Assembly (NCBI GenBank): GCA_001724265.1
Contig: MEDY01000294.1
Span: forward strand, 1 to 40,885
Direction: 5' to 3'
DNA from: Rhizaria sp. SCN 62-66
Lineage: Eukaryota > Rhizaria, unplaced
DNA: 40,885 nt
Of this stretch, positions 11,901 to 20,600 are shown piece by piece (position 1 is the stretch's first letter; each line of letters begins with the position of its first letter). Made by a program: the position numbers and the translations under genes. The notes under the pieces are model-generated. The model saw nothing but the letters and a program-made list of their open reading frames with translations, did not search any database and was not told the DNA's origin.

Positions 11901-14877
11901 TGACCACCTGGGTTGCCACTTCATCAAGGCACTGGATGTCATTCTTCGCACGGGAATCAGTAGTAGCAAGGACAAAAGCGAACTCACCAGGCAGTGACTC
12001 ACCCTCGAAGTAAGGGCGTGCAGTAAACTTGTTCTTGTTGATCTCGAACGCAGGATTGGCCACGTAAGGGGCGTCGTCAATGAATGACACGGTCCACTGG
12101 GACACAACAGACTGCACGTGTGAGTAGGCGATAACGCCATTACGCAGAGTGCAGACCACGGAGAACCTACTCGGGAATGTGCCACTGCCATCGAAGTTCA
12201 CGAGGAAGGTCTTAATAGGCGAGTAGGCGGATGCGCTAGCAGTCAAGACTGCAGTCGAAACCTCCCACACGCCAGTCGTGGCATTGGGCTGCTTCATAGT
12301 GCAATCGAACTCGCCACTGAAATCCTGCTTAAAGTTGGTGCCACTGGTGGACTGCTCGAAAAAGTACGGGAGAGTGAAAGCAACCTTTGAGGGCGAGGTG
12401 GAGAGGTCGAACATCGCATCCCAAACCCAGAATGTGGGCTGGTCGAAGGACGAGTGAGTGTACACGGGGTAGAGGGAACCGCAGTGCTGCTCAGCGCCAA
12501 TGAAATAGCTAGCGGCAGAGAACACGCCCAAGATGGTGACACTAGAGATGGGCAAATCGTAGATGCACGGGAAAGGCCCTGTAATATCGAGGTTGTACTC
12601 CATCATGCCAACGAAACCGGACTTAGAACCAGTGTACTGGAACGTGGGACGCATTGCCACCTTAGGTGCCGAAATGTCGGCAAGGTCCTCACCAAGCGGA
12701 GTCGCGATGACAGTGGCGGCACCGTCAATCATAGCCTCCGCGGGGAACTTTCCAGCCCCGAGGTCGCCGTACTCAACGTCGACAATAGTGGTAGTGGTAG
12801 GGGCCTTAGAGGCAGAGTGCACAATAACTGGGTACGCAACAGTCAAGTCCGCAGCATAGATGGTGGGTCGCGTGTCAAGCACGTACTCGGTTGCCGCAAA
12901 AACACCCTGCGTGGCGGCAGGCGCGAGTGCATCATTATCGATGTCGCACGACACGTGGATGAAGACCACACCGCTGGTGCAGATGTCGGGAGCTACCGTC
13001 ACGGAGAACGACTGAGACGCGAGAGTGACCTTCGTGAGAGGGGCAGTCAATTGGGCGTAAGACACGATACGAGGCGCACGGCACTCGTCGAGGATGCCAA
13101 TAGCATTGTTTGAAACGGTCAAAGGAGTACCCGTCTCACCGGCCGCGCATTTAACAATCTGAAGGGCGTTGATGGCGGGCTTGTTTTCCAGGAAAGGATC
13201 TTTGGGAGTGACGTAAACGAATTCTTTGATGGTAAAATCATTAACATCATTGCTAGCAAGAACCAGGGGGAGGACAGGGGCCAATGACTCATCATAAACG
13301 GTAGCAGTCCACATCTTGACAGAGATCTTAGGTGCAACAACAGTAGTGGCAAAATGAACGACGCACTGAACGAACAAGGGGGCAAGACCGCCGAACTGGT
13401 AGATCTCGAGGTTCTTAGCGCTCACGACGTATTGGTTGGCCGTCGAGGTATCAGCACTACCCACAAGCGCACGAACAGCATACTGGTTGTGGCCCAGACG
13501 GCATTCGACACGCGAGATACCGGCAGCCTGGATCGTGACCTCAGCGTTTACACGAATGTCGTCGCCGACGTCGTTCAAACCAGCACCGCGGAGGTAGAAG
13601 GCCTGCTGGCTAAACTGGTCAAACTCGACGCGAATCGCTTCGTTGACGATGATATGATTGTCGTCATCTTCAGAGTGAGCCCCAGTGTTCCAGGACATGC
13701 ATTTCTCGGGGGCGTCCGCGCAAACAAAGTAGGTTGGGTTGAAAATGCGTTCGAGACCCATGTAGTGGGTGGGCTTAATCTGGGCGTTGTACGTGGTCGT
13801 GGGATTGTTCGTGTCGGCAGTGTCAACCGTGATCGCCATGTTGAACGTGGTGGGAGTCGTAGTGCCATGGCGTGCATCATCAATGTTGGACTTATCACAC
13901 TCAACGGTAATCAGAACGTAGTCAACAATGGTTGCGGTCACAGAATAACTGTGAGTGAGACTGTTGATGTCCACAACGATAGGGGTATCAGAACCAAAAA
14001 TGAGAGTAGCCTCAACACTGCAGGAGTCAGTGGTGGTGTCGCCAACAGTGGGATGGTCCTTATCGAATAGCGTGGCACTGGCAGACGCGTGGTCAACCTT
14101 GATAGTGCTAATAGAGAGCTTATAAGCAGCCGTGAGCTCAACATCACGAATGATGAACTCGTACTTGGTGCTCGTACTATCCGCAGCCGCGTCGATGTCG
14201 TCATTGTAATACTTGGCCTTGACACCGTAACCACGGTTCGGGCGAGCCGGAACCTCGAGGTGGCATTGACGCCAATTGGACGAATCAATGTTCTGCATTT
14301 CAAGCGCAGTAGTGGTAGCATTGATGGGGAAGTTGATGTAAGCATCACTGAATGCCTGGTTGGTAGTCTTTTGAGTGGAGACAGGGCCAGTAAGCTCGAA
14401 GTCACACGCGATCACAGTGTTGTAGTCGTCCATAGTGGAGAAGTCGGGCTGGTTGAAGTCAACGTTGGCCTCCCGGAGGTCAACAGTAATCACCCGGCTA
14501 CCGTCGTCCGTAGTTTCTACGAAATCGCTCGAGATATAGCCAGAGAGCTCGGTGCCATTGTGGAGCTTGGAGAAAGAGCACGTCGCGGTCGTCGGCCAAG
14601 TGACGCCAGTAGCCAAAGTGTGCGCGTAGGCATCAACCTTGAAAGAAGCGAAGAAAGAAGTGTTGGTATCGGGGCGCTGGATATCCTTGAGCGTCCACGA
14701 TGCACTTAAGACAGGGTTAGTGGTCGCAGTCAGCGAATACTTGTGCACACAGTAGCCGAAACCGGGCTTACGGGTGGTCTCCGAAAGCGCAGTAGCTTGA
14801 CCCACAAGGAAGAAGAGGGTAATGAAAGCGACACCCCACTGCAACCATCGTTGCGGTGTTGTGTTTTGCCCACTCAT
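2983..14877 (-). CDS. Giant polycystin-1-like surface protein (CCP + REJ + GPS + 5 TM)
   Basis: An intronless 3,964-residue ORF from ATG at 14877 to TAA at 2983. An N-terminal signal peptide (hydrophobic core about residues 15-30, ending GQATA) marks a secreted ectodomain. Residues about 32-1420 are Thr/Val-rich, with scattered Cys and N-glycosylation sites, and were not assigned. Residues about 1420-2530 carry about fifteen sushi/CCP-like modules with recurring C-x-PGY and G-x-W-x(n)-C patterns. Residues about 2800-3240 resemble the REJ region (I-D-G-S-x-S ... Y-x-W-x-C). A GAIN/GPS site follows at about 3550-3590: Trp, the GC pair, C-x-C, then the autoproteolytic HLT at about 3578. Five hydrophobic helices lie at about 3605-3635, 3698-3722, 3728-3755, 3845-3875 and 3882-3915. 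Sequence before helix 2 (FFSAFARSPLS) and in helix 5 (VKPFLFFMYSLLA) matches polycystin-1 TM2 and TM5. The protein then ends with a tail of about 45 residues: no PLAT domain and no channel helices 6-11. In the polycystin family such proteins act in adhesion or mechanosensation; the role here is inferred. Confidence 0.8.
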   Translation of the reverse strand: MSGQNTTPQRWLQWGVAFITLFFLVGQATALSETTRKPGFGYCVHKYSLTATTNPVLSASWTLKDIQRPDTNTSFFASFKVDAYAHTLATGVTWPTTATCSFSKLHNGTELSGYISSDFVETTDDGSRVITVDLREANVDFNQPDFSTMDDYNTVIACDFELTGPVSTQKTTNQAFSDAYINFPINATTTALEMQNIDSSNWRQCHLEVPARPNRGYGVKAKYYNDDIDAAADSTSTKYEFIIRDVELTAAYKLSISTIKVDHASASATLFDKDHPTVGDTTTDSCSVEATLIFGSDTPIVVDINSLTHSYSVTATIVDYVLITVECDKSNIDDARHGTTTPTTFNMAITVDTADTNNPTTTYNAQIKPTHYMGLERIFNPTYFVCADAPEKCMSWNTGAHSEDDDNHIIVNEAIRVEFDQFSQQAFYLRGAGLNDVGDDIRVNAEVTIQAAGISRVECRLGHNQYAVRALVGSADTSTANQYVVSAKNLEIYQFGGLAPLFVQCVVHFATTVVAPKISVKMWTATVYDESLAPVLPLVLASNDVNDFTIKEFVYVTPKDPFLENKPAINALQIVKCAAGETGTPLTVSNNAIGILDECRAPRIVSYAQLTAPLTKVTLASQSFSVTVAPDICTSGVVFIHVSCDIDNDALAPAATQGVFAATEYVLDTRPTIYAADLTVAYPVIVHSASKAPTTTTIVDVEYGDLGAGKFPAEAMIDGAATVIATPLGEDLADISAPKVAMRPTFQYTGSKSGFVGMMEYNLDITGPFPCIYDLPISSVTILGVFSAASYFIGAEQHCGSLYPVYTHSSFDQPTFWVWDAMFDLSTSPSKVAFTLPYFFEQSTSGTNFKQDFSGEFDCTMKQPNATTGVWEVSTAVLTASASAYSPIKTFLVNFDGSGTFPSRFSVVCTLRNGVIAYSHVQSVVSQWTVSFIDDAPYVANPAFEINKNKFTARPYFEGESLPGEFAFVLATTDSRAKNDIQCLDEVATQVVSSGMAIYNYNFGMSPTGIITCGEPGYPIIAGFLNDPAESTFCADTYATAYLDTTYPVDDIKYNATEKSRTFVCDSNMALGFNSVFSPDYVQYCKPPSYDSNGDIVPGGWYSSADFYSAISEDAQCLTLAVVGSTVVLDRVAWYLGGIVYSDRDISSTVFTFSVNYTYELVLKMTFSNTVLDHDDIQFTITHSADVTTNNCQATSSGFFEDEIGDTLVAKISLNCANADQPYIDFKVGTVGVPAAHFFGKVKSFYGQPFEVADAATCIEGDVEAFYDPEAYKAMVNDRTTSSTIVPTEVFMVADETDSRYFCAGKFSDYTIPTSGFFAIGTVPTAFTAGTNAITISLATTNEGGTTAVIGGITYKATPVSGQQYLPSAYLCLNLVAVGPIKGTPALYVGSTSVVNSTTDSEFLDVFYNTVATVIECPDHHFAYQTYDQICDIKTGLWMVDYVRCVPMKCETALPSPPINAEWDMLTNDTASTVPSITYNEVGDAFRAVCPAGYKAPDTAAYGVFCAATKTVSGGVDVFDYEWRTVGTLFECEAVKCDPEVVSNLLHLNASYFVYDAASNYTYLHSNPIVAFANATEGDKVTVSCATNAGLYSNFGSATSYTCTNGAWVSSGAVAFPDTECYDARCPITILPNYNQANVAFAEKYYNRTDLVDNVGINCCSTNATSCADFKVYSDYSCGIDNLGLPKWHGSYFYCASSKDQCDGALPTIAHSEPGLEGLYHATPATPTVDAHTKNGDSLRVTCKPGYSVNHAALTGAALQCTHTVGSGFGFKTILASGFTATNPLCIRTSCVLPSIPTGVELTVNRFFMDGAFYALDGTFAHYTCPGTQTLVGPTSSKCVNGVWNNGAAPRVSCVELGCSVNDDNIDYKDYSGVALDSADAQPGDTAFASCNHTYARFETPLYATSEGGDFDATQVRAVRLPVVCVFNAATGTSVWKTYVADGTQADVPMCSVSFCELTQAAASLARWQGSVIMTSNIHGFNYFTNVAGPIKASPGDELHYTCPENIGTPSSIDFTTLCVGQKSLGLAATVTSATDFYGWETMPVCTYTDCNNQYFSDPNVDNGSSQTNLGNAFEVECKEGYIPAGVAPRCSAAGWDVPATATLCKVDVKCDALDSGLYNMERIDAVAGLTDYSVGTTHSVKCVDSDMEIPATSSFIIKCVADTATKGKFTAYPATLAMPVCAVPACTPNTGVEIVSNNLKCVNISHALVYMPTMTLMVDGDPKLATTCTDGTMADYRCFNRDDKCKEENLPDAPVFGEYFLDTDHGIDYQMICKDPTAIPVNMPIYKCVQRFESTGEFVSVFELTTSYNADPNCYYSTGTCETFALKEDTINNLSDPMIVNDVDLNGKTVSCPAGYYPVSRDELSFTCVNGRWLQSSSNALASAVTASSLCKPIPCPEHPIGTSGLNILDRSANHESYRVQCTNLDYTMYDTTGIVNASITTITCDVATGYWQSMPTCARICDAALTVDNGNVHFSKAVFPGNFVAAGTDVFLQCKPGYHAAEQELSTCKNTGGAWVSKDNSAIPSKLACEFDVEFTDNKVFRMTDAMTFEIKMKNVGTTTAFMTPSNENCYAFFEDVTADSFGSAAICALHVEGIRVRVSDDFTLLKNSPVYIRGDVIFSSLVADGATSGPFLPRTEMISIDVDTNKLMLTSTTSQVTYGIFADSCTDTVDIDFLAYFTTASHYAGRNLKISASTTTPNTLSNAAVANINAMLGEYNNNGWIESRQAVHNGLSHKAIFGPNMVYAATSVNIKLTATNWLGYSADYQLLFSLSTNGNIVPKLQNDGVEVYVGEQFKVAAFNPAVNCLANTKITSFVWTYANQVVSSTTATFTAVSSSTTATYVLYYTVDGFPRSASQTFDVVIKPIVLHPIIAGPVYTQHRPASDPSANIDAAGAFSHNVFDRTASLVIDGSMSHAEGAYSSALKYQWKCMMDIYYDATISQGTSMEESVPVADVSSTNRNVWVDCSVRAYGRKFTQYGSKLTLSNEDLAALFVGQGELRIRYDLTVSSDIDDVNPATVSTMVRLIDSEAHHVVSYVTVAIPDSQLASFGADTIRYSYRRQRPQRYTVLPGQDLTLRGVISAPSSTYTSFWSCSGIDLAQFALSPTTNAATLTISGAAFVGGFDAECRISVLAGNVGIPSDTSVVAYNGRDAHYAYMRIVVHTPPYVTMSVAVEPTVTTVTANSVSVTNADMLYSFFLIRGSSRIAVSLNQTQKALKYFTSPASNTFEIEVVDSYGAMTLASKTAAVPSGTSTNGNSQQSAQAALTAASPSDYIMQALSAAANLLGNNTDAANAIRVELIKYATEKLSSFAGLEGSNAAGSTGVLEAVATLVGSGSNTTQPSVEVRSAALAAVSAHIEALATSGSKATPNTAKIAVETFAKVAEVAAVEKNVTEITLAARSFAAQLPFIVYNLLGASTAESGSVSLTSGKVTVTAQRFTLAAAQAAFAQAGRTVRVSSDFFQSLAAQGLTTVDAAEITHDDAAFTSSVGAATEESAVSRVVGLAFFTGYTAVDTSSISRVLLTAAHPNGLTSSAHRYRTCQFLDESSYALDSERAAWGTGGCVVDSQEETYTVCRCTHLTSFRVRAGYDLYAGDGWLQLTNHNLDNNRNPIYMILVWFGAAIVLVIIAASVDGSKKVQGLKMLVGQWATGEAPKRGDAIEGAHCSNAVLMTKSMLCENHLFFSAFARSPLSNIGGATRMLASSIVLLSAFAVTVMFWGGSQARNDIDNFGGVMFLGALVMIGVSIILHFVLSHTRSYGVKDFLYQYAFEAAQLFHTGSSDYFTTAEANALKARADPAHAALYAQAMNAAVVGNEAELHTLLRQCIVIDEAAATATFNRKGVSIGAGAIFSYGFLVAWVFGLSILICAFGIQLENTVSTTFGTWIGSAFATIGVEMFAVKPFLFFMYSLLATTCSANPASAGAYEQDAVLTAYEKLRAYAPPTAAHGEDTADGAVAVEEDGATI

Positions 14878-16579
14878 GATGAGCTACTTATTTGGAAAGC
14901 AAGGGCGAATGAAATTAAAGCAAGGATGAAGGCGAGAGCGGAGACAAGGCGAAGAGGCACAGGAGGAAAGAAAGAGGGTGGAAACAAGGGGGAAAGTGCA
15001 TGAGTGAGAAAAAAAGGTACAAAATGGAATAAATCAAGCAAGATCTGAAATAGTGAACCATTGGCAAACGTGTACAGGTGAATGGTAGTGTAGGCAAAGA
15101 GTGAGCCAAAAGAGTTGCCGAAGACCATAAGGACAAGGCGGAAATGAAATGAAACTGGTGTACAGGGCTAGACCTTGCAGCGCATGATAGCTGCCCATTG
15201 CCAAAGCAATATTGAGATCTGGACAAGCACAATGGCGATAGTATCAGTTCAATTACGTTTCTCAGCGAAGCAGGCCAAGGTGCAAATGAAAACGAGCCGC
15301 GCCCAATGGCCCATCCCAAGCGGAATGAGATCAAGCAAGCCTTTAAAGCATACGAACGATAGCATCCAGCAAGGATCGCATATAATTTGGGCAAAGAAGG
15401 CAACTGATTACTTATGTGAATCAATCGCCGAGTCAGTTCGTTGTCTATTTACGCAGCAAAAGGCTCGAAAAGGTTCAAGGGGTTGGCAGAGTCCACGGCG
15501 ACGGCGGCTTAACTTAGTCTATTATATGAGTACCGAAAAATGTCAATGTGATTTTTGTATTTGTATTTAGGCCACTTTTCTAGGTCCATTCTTCTCACAG
15601 TCACAACATTGGCAGGACGACAGGCGGATTGATCATGATACCCCCAATAATATCTTTCTTCGATCCACTAATTTCATTTCGACGTGAAAACGCACATTTA
15701 CCGCGGCCCCATTTGTTCTCTTGCCCCCATTTTCTTACACTCCCCTCTCCATTGCCCATTTATCTCTTCGCTAGCTCGACTCGCCATGTACGTTTTCTAT
15801 CGTTGAGCCCGGTTCTGCCCTACGCATCGCAGGATATCTCGATTTTGTCTTTGAGTTGTAGGGTGCCTGTCCTTTATAGCCACGCCTTTGCTTTTGGCGC
15901 ATTCGTTTTTGTGAATATCACGGCGGTATCCAGTCATTTTTGTCTCAGTGATCAGTTTCGCTGTCTAACTTGAGGCTTTCAATGGCTCACGCCACAACAT
16001 GCTTCGAGCGACTCATCAGTAACTGTCACAGCAGCATATCATGTACGCTCCATGAATAACTGGATGTGGAGAAACATATGTGTGTAAGTAATGCTATGGT
16101 GCATAATCCGCGAACCACAGCCAGAAAGTTGAATGTCTTGCTGGAACCATCAGTGACAAGAAGTCGCACTTCAACCTCTTGCTCTGAGAGACATGTAGCA
16201 TTTCAGGTATGATGACTTTCAATTCAAACATGCCAATGATTTATGACTATATTTGATTTCGATTCACTGTATAGACATATGTTGGTCCATTCAACGCTTG
16301 TTCTTTCCACGTACGTTTTCTGCCACAGGCTTCAATTGCAGTTACAATGCTTCGTTAAGTGTGCAGGACTAGACACACCTAGAGTCTCATAGTGTTTGGC
16401 GGAGGTTCAGTAATGATGTTGCTTCCGGAGACGACACCCAGTTGAGCAGCGGTCGTAAGTACAACAGGCGTTGACGCGTGCTTAATCACGGTCGTGGGTC
16501 TACAGTGAGGCACATTGAAGTCGATAACAATGTCACAAGCATCTATTTTCACTTATCGGATTGGCCCGGCAGATGTGAC
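14878..16579. other. Intergenic between surface-protein gene and USP gene
   Basis: About 1.7 kb holding the 5' flank of the minus-strand surface-protein gene. ORFs at 15175-15570 (+, 131 aa) and 15629-15973 (+, 114 aa) lack the codon bias of the other genes and show no recognisable domain. A good splice-donor-like GTAAGT occurs near 16455 and another near 16085. Either could belong to an upstream 5' exon of the USP gene, but nothing confirms this. Confidence 0.5.
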
Positions 16580-16655
16580 ATCAGTCCAGGATCATGTGTG
16601 GTATCAGTCCAGGATCTCTCGCTGACGCTACTGCGCAGCCGTGATAACAGTAGCG
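16580..16655. repeat. 14-bp direct repeat pair followed by an 8-bp-stem hairpin
   Basis: ATCAGTCCAGGATC occurs at 16580-16593 and again at 16603-16616, a 23-bp period. Just downstream, CGCTACTG (16626-16633) and CAGTAGCG (16648-16655) form a perfect 8-bp inverted repeat with a 14-nt loop. This lies about 500 bp upstream of the USP coding region and could be a regulatory site or the remnant of a mobile element. Confidence 0.4.
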
Positions 16656-17156
16656 CATTTCCCAGTCTTAACTCTCATCGTTGATGACGACATTCGTCCT
16701 CACACCGTTCACTTCAGGTTGTGTGAGTTGACGTAAGACTTGTCGAAGTGACTCTTTTATTTGTCAGTCATAATGTCTTTTTCTCGCTTGTCGCTCAATA
16801 CAACTCGACGAACTTTTTGGAACAGGATGACACCAGGACACTCGTTCTGCTGCAGCCGGCGGAGATCTTAAGGCATTTTTTGGCCAGACCTGCTAGATTG
16901 AATCGTCGCATCAAATAACCGTAAATCCACATGTCTTTTGAAGTACTTGCTTCTTCTTTGTTTTTTTACATTATATCATAGTTGTATTACTTCATTATCC
17001 AGATATAGCATCAAATCGTCAATTGTTAATATGCCTTTTCACAAGTCAACAGCTCGAAACGTTCTACTACCTTCATCCGATAACGATACACTCTTTTACC
17101 GTTTAGCTATGCCGCCACTGATGTAGTCATAGTGTAATTCCAGTTCCGTTCTACAG

Positions 17157-17554
17157 CCCCTCCCAGTGCACCCTCTGTCGGGCGTGCTCTTGCCCTTGAC
17201 CAGTGCTACCTTGCAAGAGGCCCCCGCCTATCACGACGAGCCTCCCTGCGCCCGCGACCAAGCCGCCGCGGTTCTCTCCTCACTCGCCCAGGTCTACTCT
17301 GCTATCAGCGCTTACACCGACCCGGCCTCGTGCGTAACCACGGTGAGCGCAGTGCCGCGCGCGTGGTGGGTGCGCTGGGCGCGTGCCTGCGGTCTTTGTC
17401 CCGACCACGCCCACACGCACTCATTCGCCCACTTCGTCGCCACTGTCCGCGCCATTCTCGCCTCGCTTGCTACTGCTAACACCGCCCTTAGGGCCGGCAA
17501 CCCAGACACTGATGCAGGAGTGGCACCTGAATGTCGCAATGCGAATGGTGACTC

Positions 17555-17607
<53 letters not shown>

Positions 17608-20600
17608 TTAGCACGCGGTTTGACGAAGACCCTCTTTCGCAGCCACTGCTATCATTGCCGAGCCTTGTGCTGCCCCAGTGCAAAGGCACCGCCGGGCCTG
17701 ACCCCGCGGCTCCGATGCTCGTCGCGTCCGACCTCATCACCACGCTACCGAGCCCACCGTAGACCCACACAAGCGCCGCTTTCACCGCAACTGCTGCCCA
17801 TGCCGCTCGCGACCGTGACGACGATCGTGTCCATGACAGCTCCACCACGTCAACTACGAGAACACCTGCAGTGGCGCGCGCACCCTCAGCCATTGCCGGT
17901 GCGGTTGCCGCTGCCGCTGCCGCTCTGCGCGCTCAGGCGAACGGCAGCTCAGTCTCTAGCACTCCGGGAGCTGCAAGCGGGAATGTAAGTCTCAAACGCA
18001 TCGCCCGCTGCCGCTGCTGCCGCGCCGCTGCCGCCACACTTGCACAAGGGCCAGTGCCCAACTCCTGTGCGAAGGCATACCAATCTGCTGGCTTTGAGGC
18101 TGTTTCTGCAGACTCTGCGCCTGCTGACAGCGTTGCTCCTGCGCATGCTCCGCTCGTTCTGCCGCCTGCAAGCTGTCTCCACCTCATCTCAGCCGCTCTC
18201 ATGCCGCCGCCCCCAACCGCTGCAGACACTGCCGACCCCTCCGTCCCATCAAACTCTGCTTCTGCGCTGCCGCCAGTTCTGCTGATACCCGGCGCGCGCA
18301 GTCAGCTGCAGTGGCTTCCTGGGTCAACCGCGGCGCTGCTGGCGCGTTGGCACGGCGCCGTGGCCCGCCCGGTCCGCGCCGCCATCGCCTTGCCGCTCCC
18401 GGTTACCGCCGGCGGCTCAGCGCGCAGTGGCCGTGGGAGCGGCAGTGGAGGCGGCACTAGCTGTGCGGGGATGCTGTGGCGTCTGGCGCTGACGCCAGAG
18501 CCCGTGCCGGTGGCCGTCTCGCTTGCGCCGCTGCCCGGGACAACTCGCACTCAGTCGCATTCGCAGTCTCACTCTCAGTCTCAAGCTCAGTCCCAGTCCC
18601 AGTCCCAGCCGCAGCTCTTGCCGGCGGTTCTCGCGACTGTGCTGGCTGCCCCGTCACTGTCTCTGCAAGCCTTGGTTGCCGCCACAGTTAGCACAAGCAC
18701 AGGCGCTGGTGGCAGCCCCAGTCTTAGCACACCTGCCGCCAACGGGATCACTCACGCCTGTGCCGGTGCTGGTAAAGCCGCTGGTTGTGACGCGGCGTGC
18801 GTTATGCTGTTGCCACCAGTCTGGCCTTCGCAGAGCATTTCCACAGTCTCTGGCAGCGGTCAATCTGCTGTGGGTAGCGCCGAGCCCCCCGCCGGGCCCG
18901 GCCGGGTGTACGTGCGCTGCAGTTACGAGCCAACCTTCTTCAGCGCCAGCGCGAATGCGAATGCGAGCGGTGCGTGGGGACGCGACGCAGACGACTCAGC
19001 ACAGCTACCCGATTTGCCTCACGCTACAACCACCGCCGACGACACTGACGCCCTGAACGTGTCCTGTATCGATGAGAATGGCCCTGACGCCGCCGCTGCT
19101 GCTGTTGCTGCAGGTGCTGGTTTGACGACCCCGCCGCGCCGCCGCCCCGCCCCCGCCTCAAGCGAAACCGCTGCCGCCGGCGCCGTTGCTGTTATCGGAC
19201 CCGGCCGGTTATTGAGCGCGACGCCGGCCCTCGCTGGGTACCTCGCCCGTCGGGGGTCGATGCCCACGGTCACAGCCGCCGCCGCCGCTGCCGCCGCGGC
19301 CGCCGCCGCCGCCGCAGCAGCAGCGTCCGGCACGAGCGGTTCGAACAATGCGACCGTGGCGGCGGCGGCGCCGTTCATGACCCCCGGGCCTCGCCTGCCC
19401 TCCGCCGTTACCGCCGCCGCCGCTGGAGCAGGAGCCGGAGCCGGTGCCTCTGCCGCAGTTGTGTTCGCCGCCGGTGCAGGCGCTTGGGCTGACCCAGGCG
19501 CCGCCGCCGCTGCCGCTAGCCGCGTGGACCTCGTTGCGCTCCCGCGCTGGGCCATCGCCCCGCCAGAGATCGCAATTGCACCCCTCGAAGCACTCGCCCC
19601 CGCTGTGGCCGCGGGCGCGGCGGGGGCGGGGATGCGGGAGAGGTGGCGAGGTGCCGCACTCGCGCTGCCGGCGAGGTATGTCCGTGCGGCTGCGGTCGCG
19701 CGGGCGGCGGCGGCGGCGGAGGAAGTGTTGGCTGAGGCTGCGCTCAAGGCGGACGGGTTTGACGATTCGCCCCGTAAACGCTTCAACCATCAGAAAAAGA
19801 ATGCGTGTATGCGGGAGAATGGCGCGAGTGAGAGTGCCAGTGACAGCGATTCTGACGGCGACGACGATGATGACGATGATGATGAGGATGATGGTGACGC
19901 AGAGAGTTCTATTGGCGGAGAGTGGGGCAACACCAGTAGTGCAAGGAGTCCTGACGTCGGCGCGGCCGCCGATGTTGCGATGCTCTGGCTCGCCGTCACC
20001 CCGGTAGCCACCGCTGACTCGAGCACTGACTCAAACTCTGGCTCGGGTGACTGTAGTGCGCAGTTTGCTTCTCACGCTGCTACTGTTTCTGCTGCTGTTG
20101 ACTCTGCCGTTGTGGGTGTTGAGACTGCTGCTGCTGCTGCTGCTGCTGTTGATGGCTGGTGGCTGCGGGCCGGTGCCTGCATCGACATCGACGCCAACGC
20201 TGCTTCCGCACTCGCCAACAAAACATCCTCACTCAACGACAAAGCCACCGCCGCACTCGCGTCGACTGCGACTGCTGCTGCTGCCGACGCTTCTGTTGGC
20301 GTGGAGCATACAGGTGGCCCGGTTGCGACTGCACCGCGGTGGGAGCGCGGCGTCGTCGTCGCCCGCCGCCGGACGCACTCCCCCACCACAGCTGAGTCCC
20401 ATGACCCTGACACTGACTTGGGGTGTGTGCGAGTGTGTGTACGGTGTGTCTCAGCACCGGAGCTGGGTCGCTGGTGGCTTCCGTTATCCGACCCGGCGGC
20501 TGCGGCGGCACTCGCGCCCGCGGGGTCCCGGGCACCAGGTTTGTACGCTGTGGCGCAGACTGGCCCGCTCGCGGTCGCGCCGCCGCTGTCTCTGTCCACG

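Noticed and set aside
15175-15570. 131-aa ORF in the intergenic gap
   Set aside because: Codon use unlike the other genes, no recognisable domain, and no sign of splice partners.
17700-17870. An intron that would remove the TAG at 17760
   Set aside because: Frame and GC-rich codon use continue on both sides, no consensus donor lies nearby, and the segment is unlike the AT-rich Nudix intron. Not fully excluded without RNA data, because CCGTAG itself could act as a weak acceptor.
17985-17990. GTAAGT as a real splice donor in the USP N-terminal part
   Set aside because: A perfect donor hexamer, but the following sequence stays open in frame and GC-rich with no pyrimidine-rich acceptor; probably a chance Val-Ser codon pair.
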